NCBI GenBank assembly: GCA_947652605.1
Contig: OX393582.1
Location: forward strand, 9,262,544 to 9,326,543
DNA from: Elmis aenea
Lineage: Eukaryota > Arthropoda > Insecta > Coleoptera > Elmidae
DNA length: 64,000 bases
Direction: 5' to 3'
Shown: one piece after another, positions 12,590 to 23,899 of the stretch
How positions within the stretch are numbered: position 1 is the stretch's first letter
Layout of the letters: every line of letters starts with the position of its first letter
Notes under the pieces: model-generated
Told to the model about the DNA's origin: nothing
What the model saw: the letters and a program-made list of their open reading frames with translations, nothing else
Database searches by the model: none
Made by a program: the position numbers and the translations under genes

Positions 12590-14040
12590 TGATCACTCCT
12601 TAATATTTAACGCTTCTTTGCAGAAAATGAGATAAATAAGACAACACATGATTATCGTGTCTTTTTTTTTAATGCAGCCCTGCTTACAGTTAAGCTTCTT
12701 TGAATGTTGTTTGTTGTGATAGCCGGATATTGGTGACGATGAGCTCGCTGTGTTAAATTTTTTAGTTGTGTTAGTCATTAATTCCTTTAATTAAAATCAA
12801 CGTAGACAATACTTTCAAGAAATAATATGATTAATTTTATTTACTGTCTAAATTTATGGCTTGCATCATTTTATCCTTTTAGGTACTCGTGCTTTGTAAG
12901 TTTTATTTAGTTGGCTTTTACGATCGGTTGTTTGTTAATAAATCTAAATAATTTTATTAAAATGAATAATTAAAATGGCCGTGTCGACGGGGCTGCATAG
13001 TTATGTCTCTCACGTCAACTACCTCCACACGACCTATCCTAACAATGGTTTGACATGCACGGCACACTTAGGGTTAACAAACCAACGTTCCATTGTCATA
13101 GAAGCCCGTTGCACCGTCATTTGAAAAAAAAAACTGTCTCATTAATATTAACAGCTAAAACTATTCAAAACAAATTAACGATTTCCCGAGGCAAAGGCTA
13201 TCCTATAAAATTGATCCAAGTGCATAAATTCCAGTTCTTTTTTTACGTAACTGTTGGTGTAGTGAATTCTATTCCATAATGTTATTCACGAGATAAGCCA
13301 TTGAACTTTTTTCTAATTTTATTTCGGAAGAGATAAGTATAGTACAGTTGTCAACTCGGTTTTAACGACGTCGCTAACATTTAACGGCCCCATAAAACTT
13401 GATGGAATCTAAATCGTTCGCATTACATTAACGCAAATGCCAAAAATACTCCGAGCGGACCGACGTACGGCGATGAATACAATTAAAAACCCACCGGAGA
13501 AGAACTCATTTGGCGAATTAGTCAGCTCCGCACAATTCAAGGTTAAAAATTTTGGCAATTTTTTCGCACCTAAGTGCGAATTGTGATGTGCAGTGGTCCA
13601 GTGGGTTACTGGAGCGTGCAATTCACGACAATTACATTCGGTTCTGGAGCAATTGCCTGAATGACTGCATCTCGCGCGATCTTGACCGGGACTAGACGGT
13701 CACGGTACCCTAGAGTCGACCAACAAAAGCGTCCGTAAAAAATTTTAACGTCGACAAAGTAAGCGCTTGTTCTTCTGTACAGATGTTTAAACAATGTTTT
13801 TTGAGAGACGCTAAATTATCCGAGCCCTTCGGTAACCTACAAAATACCGATGTTTTTACAGCCAGCCACTTATGATGTTCGTAGCGTAGCCCGTCTACAA
13901 CTTTACATCGAAAAAAAAAACAACCGCTAAACAATACTCCATTAAGTCCGTTCAGATGGTAATAAAATTGCTAATGATCAGTTTTAATAAACACGCGTAG
14001 TATTAAACATACTTGTTGTCATAATATATGTATATTATCA
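12590..14040. other. No gene recognised
   Basis: Contains a slightly GC-richer stretch (about 13,370-13,900) with several short overlapping minus frames (13,409-13,934), none with a recognisable domain or splice context. Otherwise AT-rich. Confidence 0.4.
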
Positions 14041-14049
14041 CCATCTTTT

Positions 14050-14265
14050 TGCAGTTCAAAACCGTTTGTCGCATCCTAATCCCCATCTTCTTCTGTCGAG
14101 CCAATCTTTTTCTTGGAGTCCTCCATTGCCTCTTCCACTTCTTTTACCAATTTTTTCCTGGCCGGCCCTTTTTTCCGTCATACACGTGGTTGCCATTTTC
14201 ATGCTTGTGCTGGTAATCGACCTTCTGTCATCCGTCTTAGATGGCCATACCGTTCTAATCTCTTT
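14050..14265 (-). pseudogene. RTE-like retrotransposon C-terminal tail
   Basis: The reverse complement reads a GPARKKLVKEVEEAMEDSKKK-like stretch. It resembles the Gly-Arg-Pro-Arg-Lys plus 'W-x-D-x-V' tail that ends many RTE-type ORFs. It is short and degraded, and the family is inferred from pattern only. Confidence 0.45.
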
Positions 14266-14310
14266 GATGTGATTGCATCAAACATAAAAAATTAAAAAAA
14301 TTAGTCCACA

Positions 14311-14945
14311 ATTCGTCGTTTAATCCATAAATTTGAGACAACCGGGTCGGTGGCCGATGAAGCAGTGCCTGTACGTCAAAGAAACGCAAAATCGTTGGAA
14401 AATATTGTTGCCGTTCGGAAAAATGTGCGAGAAAACCCCAGACAGTCCATTCCGCGTCGTGCGCAAGAGCTTGGTCTTTCTGTGACATCAACTTGGCGGA
14501 TTATGCGTCGAGACTTGGGCCTTCATCCATACAAAGTTCAGTTAACTCAAGAACTAAAGCCCAACGACCACAGGCAACGTTGTGTGTTCGTTGATTGGGC
14601 TTTAGGGCATTTGGCGGCTGATTTTGAAAAAAAAAATCATCTTCAGTGATGAGGCTTATTTCTGGCTTCGTAAACCAGCAAAATTGCCGGATTTTAAGCG
14701 ACGAAAATCCACGGGAGATTCTTCAGGTGCCTCTACACTCCGAAAAAGTCACTGTTTGGTGTGGATTTTGGTTCGGCTGTATCATCGGCCCTTATTTCTT
14801 CGAAGATGAGCAAGGATGATAACAAACTTTTTGTCGCCTAGGATGGATGGTATGGATCTCACAAACATGTGGTTTCAACAAGATGTGCTAAGCTCTACAA
14901 TGAACTGTTTGAACGAAAAATGTACTTGTATGAAGCGTGAAAACA
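14311..14945 (+). pseudogene. Tc1/mariner-like transposase (IS630 type), frameshifted
   Basis: The transposase would bind terminal repeats and perform TA-targeted cut and paste. In order it shows the end of the first helix-turn-helix (HKFETTGSVADE, about 14,326), the second helix-turn-helix (NPRQSIPRRAQELGLSVTST), the linker block YKVQLTQELKPNDHRQR, and FSDEAYFWL with the first catalytic Asp (about 14,645). A decayed stretch reads like VTVWCGFW and IGPYFF, followed by WFQQD with the second catalytic Asp (about 14,885). The frame breaks at the A-run near 14,630 and again near 14,720. The last catalytic residue and tail are absent. Confidence 0.85.
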
Positions 14946-14984
14946 TTGGAGAAGATTATGTTCTGGAATGGTAATACAATTAAA

Positions 14985-15370
14985 TGATGAAACCACCCTA
15001 TACACCTTTCATTTTTGCAAGGCCCAGGTGGTAATCGCGCAAGACCGAGATGATTTAGAATTCATGACGAATCGGCTAATGTGTGAGGTTAAAAATGGGG
15101 CCGTAGCGTCAATACGAAAAAAAAAACAAAACTTATACGTGTCTGAGGAGAATATGATTGTTTGGTTCTAGAAAATGGAAGAACGATTTCTTCTTGTACT
15201 GAATATATTTCCCTGATAACTAACATTCTAAGCAATGGATGTACAGAAATGGAAATAGAAGAGAGGGCCATGAAGAAGAAAGAACAAAATAAGTGCCTTA
15301 AATTCACTGCTGTGAATACGATTCCAAGAGAGGAAAAAACTATACTGTATTATATCTTCTTTTACGTTTA
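14985..15370 (+). pseudogene. RTE-like reverse transcriptase fragment
   Basis: Contains QVVIAQDRDDLEFMTNRL, matching the segment right after the catalytic Asp pair of RTE-type reverse transcriptases (compare QVVIAQDEEDLSYM on the minus strand at about 26,340). An EYISLITNILSNG-type block in another frame follows. The catalytic pair itself and the rest of the element are lost. Confidence 0.65.
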
Positions 15371-18300
15371 AGTGGGCCCACCTTATTATGGACCCACTTT
15401 ATTAGCGGCCCACAGGGCTAACTTGTCGTTGGGCAAGCTGATAACCTAGCCAATCCACCTTTGCCTTTAGTTATGATCGAGCTTCAATTCAATTGTTTAA
15501 CAATTGGTACCAGTCATTGGTATAAAAGAAAAATAATGGTTTTTTGGTAATAACTTCTATGGTAATTTTCTTTACAGATTTAATTCAAAAACAAATGTTC
15601 CCTGTTTATCCTAATTTGAGCCTCGAATTTGGACACCCTGTATAGTTCTTATAATGCACTATTATCCTTAATAATAAGCGGCACTAAATAATTTCTAAGG
15701 ACTATCTATTATGATAAACTGCGCAATAAAATGTACTATTAGACAAGATATAAAGCTCAAGTCTCAAAGGGTACAGCTAATAATTACAACCATTAGTTGA
15801 TCGATTTGATGCAACCAACATTTTCTTGCAAGATGCGCTTAGAAATATGGGCCATAAATTAATATTACATGAAATTTAAATTGTGATATAATGCAGGAAA
15901 CCATAAAATCGGTTAACAATCTCAAACGATTTTATTATATCATAAAATATTCTGTACCTTTCAAATATGTAAAGATTAACAAGTTTAGCCTTTCCGAATG
16001 CTGAATTGTTTTATTTTTCGTGTATAATAAGGCTAATAGAATTGATTGTGTAGGTACATGTTTTATAATGCCATTGTTGCAGAAGGATTATGAAACAAAC
16101 AACAGGATACGAAAGGTTAGTATATAAAATTAACTAGATGTTTTAGAAATGTTCTTTTCGACATATCAAGCAGAGATTTTTTAATCTTGTTACATAAGAC
16201 GAACTTTATTTGTTGGTTCCGAAATCAATTTTATATTTAATTAAATTAAGTGCATTTCAGTGTTAAACGAATGCATTTTTACTGTAGCCATTCGCTGCAC
16301 AAAGCGTTCCTCAAGAAGTGTAGTTATGCGAACCCTTTCAAATTATTGGGCCGCCTCGCTATTTATGTGTATCAAGTCATGAATGTTTTTAAGATGAATT
16401 GCAGTCAATACATTTTATGCATTAAATGCAGTTACCTTTACACCAAGGGGTTGGTATATCAATTGGGATTTACCTGTAACAAAAAGAAAACTATTAGAAT
16501 ACAAATCGAGGCAGTCAATATTTAAATAACTCAAAAATAAACATATACAATGCTATAAATATTTTGGATGAAACAACAAAATTGATATTTTTAAAAACGA
16601 TAAATTACAATTATTATAGTAATATGTAGACTTTGCACCTTAAAACATAAAGAAAATAGAAAAGGTTGATTTTTTTAAATTTCAATTATAATTTATAAAA
16701 GCAAAATATAAGTAGATAAAATATTTGGTTTGTTGAAATAGTCAGCCTAAATGCCAAGCGACTAATGTACCAAATATTTAACAGACAGCATTTCCAGTCT
16801 TATAAAACTTACTGTTCTGGTCGAGTTCTTAGTTATTTTTAATACAGTTTTAATTAATTGTTCAGATAATTATTAACGTATTTCTATGAAACAGCTGTTG
16901 CCAAGTTATCTTTATATTTATTTAAGTTTGTTGCTATATCATTGACATTAATATTAAACAACAGTTACCAACATCTGCATGTTGCTTCATTACAAGAAAA
17001 TATTTTACAAACAAGTATGGCAAACATGTTTTGATAGGCACACTATTTTTTTTCTAGCCAAAATGTGCACGCAAAAAGTGGGTCGAAAAACGGTTAAATA
17101 AACTTAAAAACAACTAACAACACCTGTATGTTTACAGTTTTTTTAACTGTTCAAACGCGGCTCTCTATTGAAAACATTTGTAAGGACAATGTAGCGTCTA
17201 ATTTCCGCTACAAAAACTTTTGAGCTCATTTTTTATTTCTTATTACAAAGATCTGTTACTATATTAGTCAAAATTTTTCATTCCTACTTAAAATGTCTAT
17301 TTATTTTATTATTATTATTTATAAACAAATTTCAAATCTACACAAAAAGTGCCCCAATAAAATAATGTCAAAATCAAACTGTAAAATTTACGATTTTTTT
17401 AAACTTAAACTCATAATAAACTTAAATTGTTTTAATATTCTTATCAAATAATTTAATTTTAATGCAGCATTTTATATAAAAGCCTAAGAATGGTACAAAA
17501 ATTAATATTAAATATATTTCGTTGGCAGGTTATAATTTTATTTATGTCAATGTCAGTGTGGTGTCGCTATAGAAATGAAATGATTAATTAAAACTTTACA
17601 CATAATAATTTTCATTTGGTTCGTTTACATTAACGTTCGTTCTGTAATATAATTTTAATTTCGTAGAAAAAATAGCATTTACCACTCGTGAATAAATCTC
17701 ACCTCACGAAAAAAACTGGACTTTCATCTCTTGTTGTAAAATTTACTATTATCAGTAAAAATGTTTTATTTAGGTTCTAAACATGCGATTTATGCAAAAA
17801 TTAGAGAGGCATACCTTGTGGGACACCCTGTACATTAAGTTTATTACTAGGTCTACAAAAAATTTAAGTAAATTTAACTAAAAAATAAATCCTTTAACAT
17901 AATATATCTGTTAGAATTTCTAAGTTAGAAAAATATTTCAACAGGAGTTGTTCCTTAAAATTTTTTGAAACAATTTATTTTACGTTGATTACAAACACGA
18001 ATTTGTTTCCAGAAAAAATTGCATGCGTGTGTGATTAATACGTGACGTTAATAGCGATTGTTTAGACACTAAATCTTCATGTATACAACGCATTTTAAAC
18101 GCCCGAGACCACTTAGCGTTTCAAGCTGAGGTCAAGTTAATTATTTTTAAATCGTGACAATCCTTTGTGAGGCGATGAAAAGATACGCTATTTTAGTGGG
18201 TCCGCACAAAAACCTTTTAATATTTTCATAATGTTCCACTTCATAATGCTGTTGTAAAAATTGTCGGTGAGTGCTGTGATTTACAAGCTCAAAAAGTGGA

Positions 18301-18540
18301 CGTTAAGCAACCGAATAGTTAAGCTGTGTTACAAATGGAAGCATTATCTTCGACAAAACATAGACATTATACGTAATTATCATTAGAGATAAAAATAACA
18401 TTTAACGTTTAATAACATTTTCATGTTTGATATTTATTCGTACTTTGCACTCTTTGTATGAAGTGAAAAAACGCATAATGGATTAGTATAAACTGTTTAC
18501 TATTTAGGTTTCTTGCAACTTTAAACACTACATTCACCAG
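15371..18540. other. No gene recognised
   Basis: Very AT-rich. CACCCTGTATA-type motifs at 15,633-15,644 and 17,823-17,833 look like isolated element termini. The open frame at 16,250-16,525 has no recognised domain and no clear transcription context. Confidence 0.45.
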
Positions 18541-18545
18541 TCTTA

Positions 18546-19320
18546 AGCCTAGTCCAGATTGTAAACAAATGTTTCGGAACAGTGTTCATGAACACTGTTC
18601 CCGATTTTTCGGAACAGCTTAACTTTGTTTCTAGCTTGTTTCGGAACTGTTTCACTAATGTTGCGAAACAAAAAAAGCCCTGTTCCTTGTTTCCCGTTTA
18701 TATGGGAAACATTGGAACATTGAACAAGTCTGTTATCAAACACGGTTCAGTCAAACAGAGTTTTGGTTAGAGTGATTCTTGGTTATATATTTATTACAAT
18801 GTGGAATCAAGAAAAAACTGTACAACTGATGGAAAAAGTGCATAGCACATCTTGTTTGAGGGATGTCACATGTGGTGAATACAAAAATAGGAATAAAAAG
18901 AGGGATGCTTTTGGAAATATTGCGCAATCATGTGATGTAACAGTTGCTGAAGTTGAAAAGAAAGTGCACATGCTAAAATCCCAATTTCGACTGGAACACA
19001 AAAAACTGCAAGGCACTAAGAAAAGTGGTTTTTCACCATTCTTCATTCATTGCCATAACTGGTGCCTTACATTAGTGCTTTCCGTATCCACCACCTTCTT
19101 CTTTTCTTTTCTTTATTCCTTCGGCCGTTAAGTAAAATATATAAACTGGCAGCACAAATTCCTGGAATAGTCTCACTGGACATGATAATCACTTGAGAAA
19201 CACCGAAACACTGGCTTTAGTCTGGACGTATACAGATTGTTCCGAAACAATGTTTCGCAACTGTTTAGGCACTGTGTTCAATATTGTTCCGAAACATTTG
19301 TTTACAATCTGGACTAGGAT
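18546..19320 (+). mobile_element. PIF/Harbinger-like non-autonomous element with TTA target duplication
   Basis: Terminal inverted repeats of about 35 bp, (A)xCCTAGTCCAGATTGTAAAC on the left and its complement on the right, enclose 775 bp. TTA lies immediately outside both ends (18,543-18,545 and 19,321-19,323), the 3-bp TWA duplication expected for PIF/Harbinger. Inside lies an ORF with a MADF/Myb-SANT-like domain, the usual second protein of this superfamily. The DDE transposase gene is absent. The mariner copy that starts at about 19,331 lies only a few bases away. Confidence 0.8.
18799..19131 (+). CDS. MADF/Myb-SANT-like DNA-binding protein of a Harbinger element (likely truncated)
   Basis: From the ATG at 18,799 this gives about 110 aa beginning MWNQEKTVQLMEKV. 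Blocks CGEYKNRNKKRDAFGNIA and VEKKVHMLKSQFRLEHKK follow. This is the pattern of the MADF/Myb-SANT-like domain (Trp, then a three-helix fold rich in K/R) that helps PIF/Harbinger transposase enter the nucleus and bind DNA. The domain fills residues 1-80. After that the sequence is Phe/Ser-rich and unlike the usual tail, so the C-terminus is probably lost by frameshift or deletion. An earlier in-frame non-ATG start is possible but unlikely. Confidence 0.65.
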   Translation: MWNQEKTVQLMEKVHSTSCLRDVTCGEYKNRNKKRDAFGNIAQSCDVTVAEVEKKVHMLKSQFRLEHKKLQGTKKSGFSPFFIHCHNWCLTLVLSVSTTFFFSFLYSFGR

Positions 19321-19330
19321 TTAGAAATAT

Positions 19331-20626
19331 CAGGATGACCAAAAAGTAATTGCTTTTTTTTTCTAATTCATGTCGTTACATACCTTAAAATGTAAGTAAC
19401 TTTAGTCTAAACCGTAAGTTCATTATGTAACTTGACAGCTGCCAGATCAAGCTTGTTTTGGAAAAAAATCTACAATTTTTTAAAATTGTTTATTGGTCGT
19501 CGATTTTAAAATGAGAAATCAAAATGAACATTCTTGTCATATTTGCTGTATTACCTCCAAAAACAAAAAATTGCTGTACATGCCCATAAAAACTTATGTA
19601 AATTTAACTAAAAAATAAGTAATGTGTATGGTGAAGATTTCTTAAAAGTAAGCCAGTGTCAAAATTGGTTTGCTAAATTTCATTCTGGAGATTTTGCTGT
19701 TAAAGATGGGCCATGCTCAGAAAGGCCAATCGAAGTTGATGGTGACAAAATGAAGGCAACGGGCGAATCCATTCGTCGTTTAACAACACGAGAGATTGCT
19801 AAGAATCTCAACATATCAAAATCGAACGTTGAACACCATTTAAAACAACTTGGATACGTTACTAAGCTCGATATTTCGATACTACATGAAATCAAAGAAA
19901 TTCATCTCACTGAGCCATTAACATCTGCGATTTCTTTTTGAGACGAGAAGATACTGATCCATTTTTCAAACGTATGATAACAGGTGATTAAAAATGGTTC
20001 ATCTACAACAACTTCGCACGAGAAAGGTCGTGGAGTGATTAACTTGCTCAAAGCACTTCAAAAGCAGATATTCACCAAGGAGAAGTTATGTTGTCAGTTT
20101 TGTAGGATTTCAAAGGTAAGTTGTTTTTCGAGCTTTCCAAGGAACCAAACGATTAATTCGGATGTGAACTGTAGTCAACTGAATAAATTAAATAATGCCG
20201 TCAAAGAGAAGCGTCCAGAATTGATTAATCGCTAAGACGTTGCCTTCTGCCATGTTAAAGCTAGACCACATGCAAGTTTTGTCACTCAGAAGTTGTTTGA
20301 GCTTGAATGGGATGTGTTACCATATTCACCGCATTCGCCAGACCTTGCACCATCACACTACTATGTATTTCGTTCTTTGCAAAACGCCTTAAATGGTAAA
20401 ACCTTCACTTCTGATAAGTATATAAAATCGTTCTAGGAACTGTTTGTTGTCGGAAAAGAAAAGTTTTTTTTCTGAGCGGGGAATCATGAACTTGCCTGAA
20501 AGATGGCAAACGCTAGTAAACCAAATGGGCAATACATTGTTTAATAGAATTTTTTTTTCATAGAAAAAATCACCTTCACATACATAGGAAGAAGAAGAAA
20601 CTCAATAATTTTTGGCCAACCTAATT
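19331..20626 (+). mobile_element. mariner element, full length but decayed
   Basis: The left end reads AGGATGACCAAAAAGTAATT and the right end is its imperfect complement, reading AATTTTTGGCCAACCTA. Both are typical irritans/mellifera-group mariner termini. The length of about 1.3 kb is normal for the family. The transposase inside is broken. Confidence 0.8.
19624..20565 (+). pseudogene. mariner transposase pseudogene
   Basis: Recognisable in order are QNWFAKFHSGDFAVKD and the helix-turn-helix stretch LTTREIAKNLNISKSNVEHHLKQLG (in two parts). Then come LNNAVKEKRPELINR, a HVKARPHAS block, WDVLPYSPHSPDLAPSHYY with the last catalytic Asp position, FRSLQNALNGK, and the tail MNLPERWQTLVNQMG. Frames change near 19,940, 20,235 and 20,440. 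The block that should carry HQDNARPH reads without its Asp. It is dead as a transposase, but its ends could be moved by a relative. Confidence 0.85.
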
Positions 20627-21900
20627 AGCAATAGTGGCCAAAAACTGTTTTACGCTAGTTTCATTCTAATTGAACAAACTTCAATCCGTTTTACGAGAGT
20701 AAATGGACTTTATAATAGGCGTATCTGAAAATCGTTTCATAATTAAGAGTTGTGAAACAGCATAAAAGATATTTAAAATTTTCTCTTTCCTTTTTGTTAA
20801 CTTTGTACAAAAATACATAGAGACGGCTCATTAATAAGTCGAATTTACTACAAAAATACAAATTCTAGTGGCGAAATAAGGAAAGGATATATTTTAATCT
20901 GAGGATGTAAAAAAACTGAACAAAAATGTAAGTGATTTCCAATCAAATTTACAAAACGATGAACAATATCCAAAGAAACTCTTTTGCAATACTTGTAATA
21001 AAAAAATGTATTTGATAACGACAAATTAATAGATTTAAGGAAACCATTGACAAAAAGTTTTAAGCTCGGACTAAAAATGATGAAATCAACTTCTAAATCA
21101 TTCACTGCAGATACATGAAATCTCAAGTATTCGAAACAATGTGATAAAAATGAACGCAAAAAATCATTAGAGACGTCAAAACAGTCGTGATGTAGCCACT
21201 GTGGAATGATTGATATAAGTCATGATCCTTGAGGTTTTTCAATAATAAAAAGACATGGTACCACATTTTTCATATTGAGTGGTAATTTATTACTTCACTC
21301 CGTCTGATAATAAGTAGTTCATCACGACGTTTTTGTATATCCTGGCGATCGAAAGATAAAAGAGATTCGGTGTAATATTTTAGGATCGTCGACCAGGACA
21401 ACATTTTCAAAGCATTATGTTACATAAAAGGTCCGAAAATTACATAATCTTATAGATCCGCTTACATACGGCTGAAGAATTGGTCGGTGATTGCCGTGCA
21501 GTGTATTTTTAGTAGTTTAACATTCACTATTTTTTAAAGGAACCACCTTATCATACTAGAGATATGCCGCTAAAGGCGGTTCAAAATGTTACAAATAAAT
21601 ACCAATTTATTACATAAACTTTAAAAATTGATAAATAAACAAGATGAAACAAGGTTTTGATTTATATGTCAAACTGCAACATTTTTTAGACCCCAATAAA
21701 AAATAAATAATAGGTAGGTATCATTATTTTTTTTTAAATAATATTTACATTTTACACATTTTTTTTACACATAATGAAAGATACAAAAATGTCCCTTTGA
21801 TGTTAACAGTTTGGAATTTTAATAATGTTTAAAAGACTTGAGAGTGCTTCTACGTCTACACGAAATTTAAAAAAAAGTTAGACTGTATCTGCAGCAACAC
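20627..21900. other. No gene recognised
   Basis: AT-rich. The minus frame at 20,848-21,159 (103 codons) has no recognisable domain and is Phe/Leu/Ser-rich, so I did not call it. Confidence 0.45.
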
Positions 21901-21903
21901 TTT

Positions 21904-22319
21904 GGCCGCATTCCACTCAAGCACCGTGCACATCGGTACATGTACTGCCAGTGTTCCATCAATCTGTGCACATGCACGGCGGTACGACAACTACTCCTAA
22001 AGTGTACTTAAAAATTATGCCGGGCACTTGTAGAACTGAACTAACATAACCTCAAATTTTCATGTGATTGACAGTGGTGTGAGAAAAATGGATGACACTT
22101 GCACGGTAATGTCCTAAAATCCTAAAAATATCATATAATAATCAATGTTTCAACTGCAAAATAGTTCACTGCAATCATAAACTGAAAATTTTGAGGTTAA
22201 GTATAAATACGTAAACGTTACACATGCACTTTGCTACACCGACCGTTCCATTCATTGTGTACCGTACACATACAATAAGTGTACCGTGCACTTGCACGGT
22301 GCTTGAGTGGAATGCGGCC
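21904..22319. mobile_element. MITE with perfect 27-bp terminal inverted repeats
   Basis: GGCCGCATTCCACTCAAGCA (27 bp in all, 21,904-21,930) is repeated exactly in inverted orientation at 22,293-22,319. TTT lies outside both ends as a possible target duplication. The interior carries several variants of GTACCGTGCAC in both orientations, which are possible transposase sites. There is no coding capacity and the superfamily is not assigned. Confidence 0.85.
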
Positions 22320-22435
22320 TTTGGTTATTGCGTATGCGATACAACTAGTTATATTTAAAATGATTTGCAAAAAACAAAAATACAGAGAGTCCCAGATAAC
22401 ATTTTTCGCTTATTATAAGAGATACAGGTTAAAAA

Positions 22436-22720
22436 AAAGATGGAGACGAATCAGTTAAGATGGCTTGGACATCTACTACGCATGCCAGAAAGTAGAAACG
22501 CGAAAATAGGATGGAAAATGAAGATGGAGGGAAAAAGAAATTGAGGAAGACCAAGAATAAAATATGAAAAAGAAGTGAGGCAGAGTCTAGAAGAAAAAGG
22601 AGTCAGCTGGGGAGATGTGCTACAATAAGCTAGCGATAGGAAGGAGTGGAGAAACATTACACAGAAATAGAAAAGCATGACGACACCGAAACGTACAAGA
22701 GGAACCGATTAAGAAGAAGG
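22436..22720 (+). pseudogene. RTE-like element 3' end, family B, copy 1
   Basis: Reads an ELRWLxxLLRMPESRNAKIGW block, a GRPRI block, an EEKGVSW block, and ends in a (GAA)n-like tail. This is the last part of an RTE-type ORF plus its microsatellite tail. Related copies on the plus strand are at 28,865-29,265, 29,791-29,935 and 37,745-37,915. Confidence 0.7.
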
Positions 22721-23485
22721 TTTATTCAAGTTTGATAAATTATTGCTAAGTATCAGAGGAGCTACTTTCAATTTTAAAAGTACAAAATTCCTTGTAGGTA
22801 CTTCGGATGTTATAGCAAAAAAGATTGAATTTTTTTCTCTCTCGTAAGTGTTTTGTCTTAATCATCAGACCAATTTTATTGGTGCATTCTTAGGGTACTT
22901 TTTAATCAAAACTTTCTTACCAAAATTCTAACAAACAAACTCCAACATACAATTTTACTACGTTATGAAAACAAAGTTTCCAAACTAAATGTTAGAGACA
23001 ATATATCATTTGAATACGAACACGCGATTAATTATTACATTAACTGTAAAAAATAGCTGAAATTCTTTGGCCATAAAGATGTCAACGGTTATAAAGATAC
23101 CAACAATTAATACGTAAGCAACAAAATGTTATTAGAGTTCATTAGGTTTTATATCGTTTTTATCAGCGGTTCTTAACTTTTTGTGACGGCCTGATTCATT
23201 CATCAAACGACTTTTAATCTAAGCAATTATCATGGTCATGTGAGATTGTAAACTAGCGGTATCTAGTAGAGCAGAAGTAAAGATTTTACTGTAACTAAAA
23301 CGAGAAATTGATTTTCAAGAAAATAATAACGAGCTTAAAATTTGGCTCAATCTTATCTTCCGACATAATGGGGTTCGTCAACTACGAGTAAGCATTTGAT
23401 ACAATTAACTTAACGGAAATAAACTATCTGTAGATCAAAAAAGGTTTTCCACAGTAGCTTATAAAAATACTAGAGAATTTACAAG
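22721..23485. other. No gene recognised
   Basis: AT-rich spacer without a supported feature. Confidence 0.45.
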
Positions 23486-23497
23486 AAAACACAAAAA

Positions 23498-23885
23498 TTA
23501 AAGTAGGTACGGGAATGCTAAGTTTTGATGTTGCAAGTTTGTTATTGGTTCTGCATATTGAACACGAAGACGTTGTCCTTCATATACATTTTTGCAATTA
23601 ACAATTTTCCACCAATTAGAAATTAATTGCATAAATGTGATTGTACCCAAAGCATTCATTTTTAAAACATTTTGGAACATTTTCAAAGCAGTAATGTTCT
23701 TTTCGTCAAACAATTTAACACAAAGTGATACATTTTGTCGTTGAATTCCTATGGGACTTAAGACTAGCTTGTTTAAAGCAGGTGCAGTTTTAATTACATT
23801 AGAATTTTCTGAGTAATAAAGTCGCCTTAGGTGTGAAATTTTAGCTTCTAAATACTTTTCGATTGTTACAATTGAACGATGTTCT
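23498..23885 (-). pseudogene. P-element/THAP9-like transposase fragment
   Basis: The minus frame reads, from about 23,800, a LSPIGIQRQNVSLCVKLF block, then DEKNITALKMF, GTITFMQLISNWWKIVN and KNVYEGQRLR. In P-element-type transposases the region before the C-terminal domain has the same order: MNVxLAxQVF, xExVAxAL, TxxFIxxxxxLWxxxN. The frame stays open well upstream of the first ATG (23,713). It is an isolated internal fragment without the THAP domain or the RNase H catalytic parts. The call rests on remembered family pattern. Confidence 0.6.
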
Positions 23886-23899
23886 CAATGATTATAGAT

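Noticed and set aside
20848..21159. 103-codon minus-strand frame
   Set aside because: Phe/Leu/Ser-rich, no domain, no neighbouring exon or transposon context; likely chance in AT-rich DNA.
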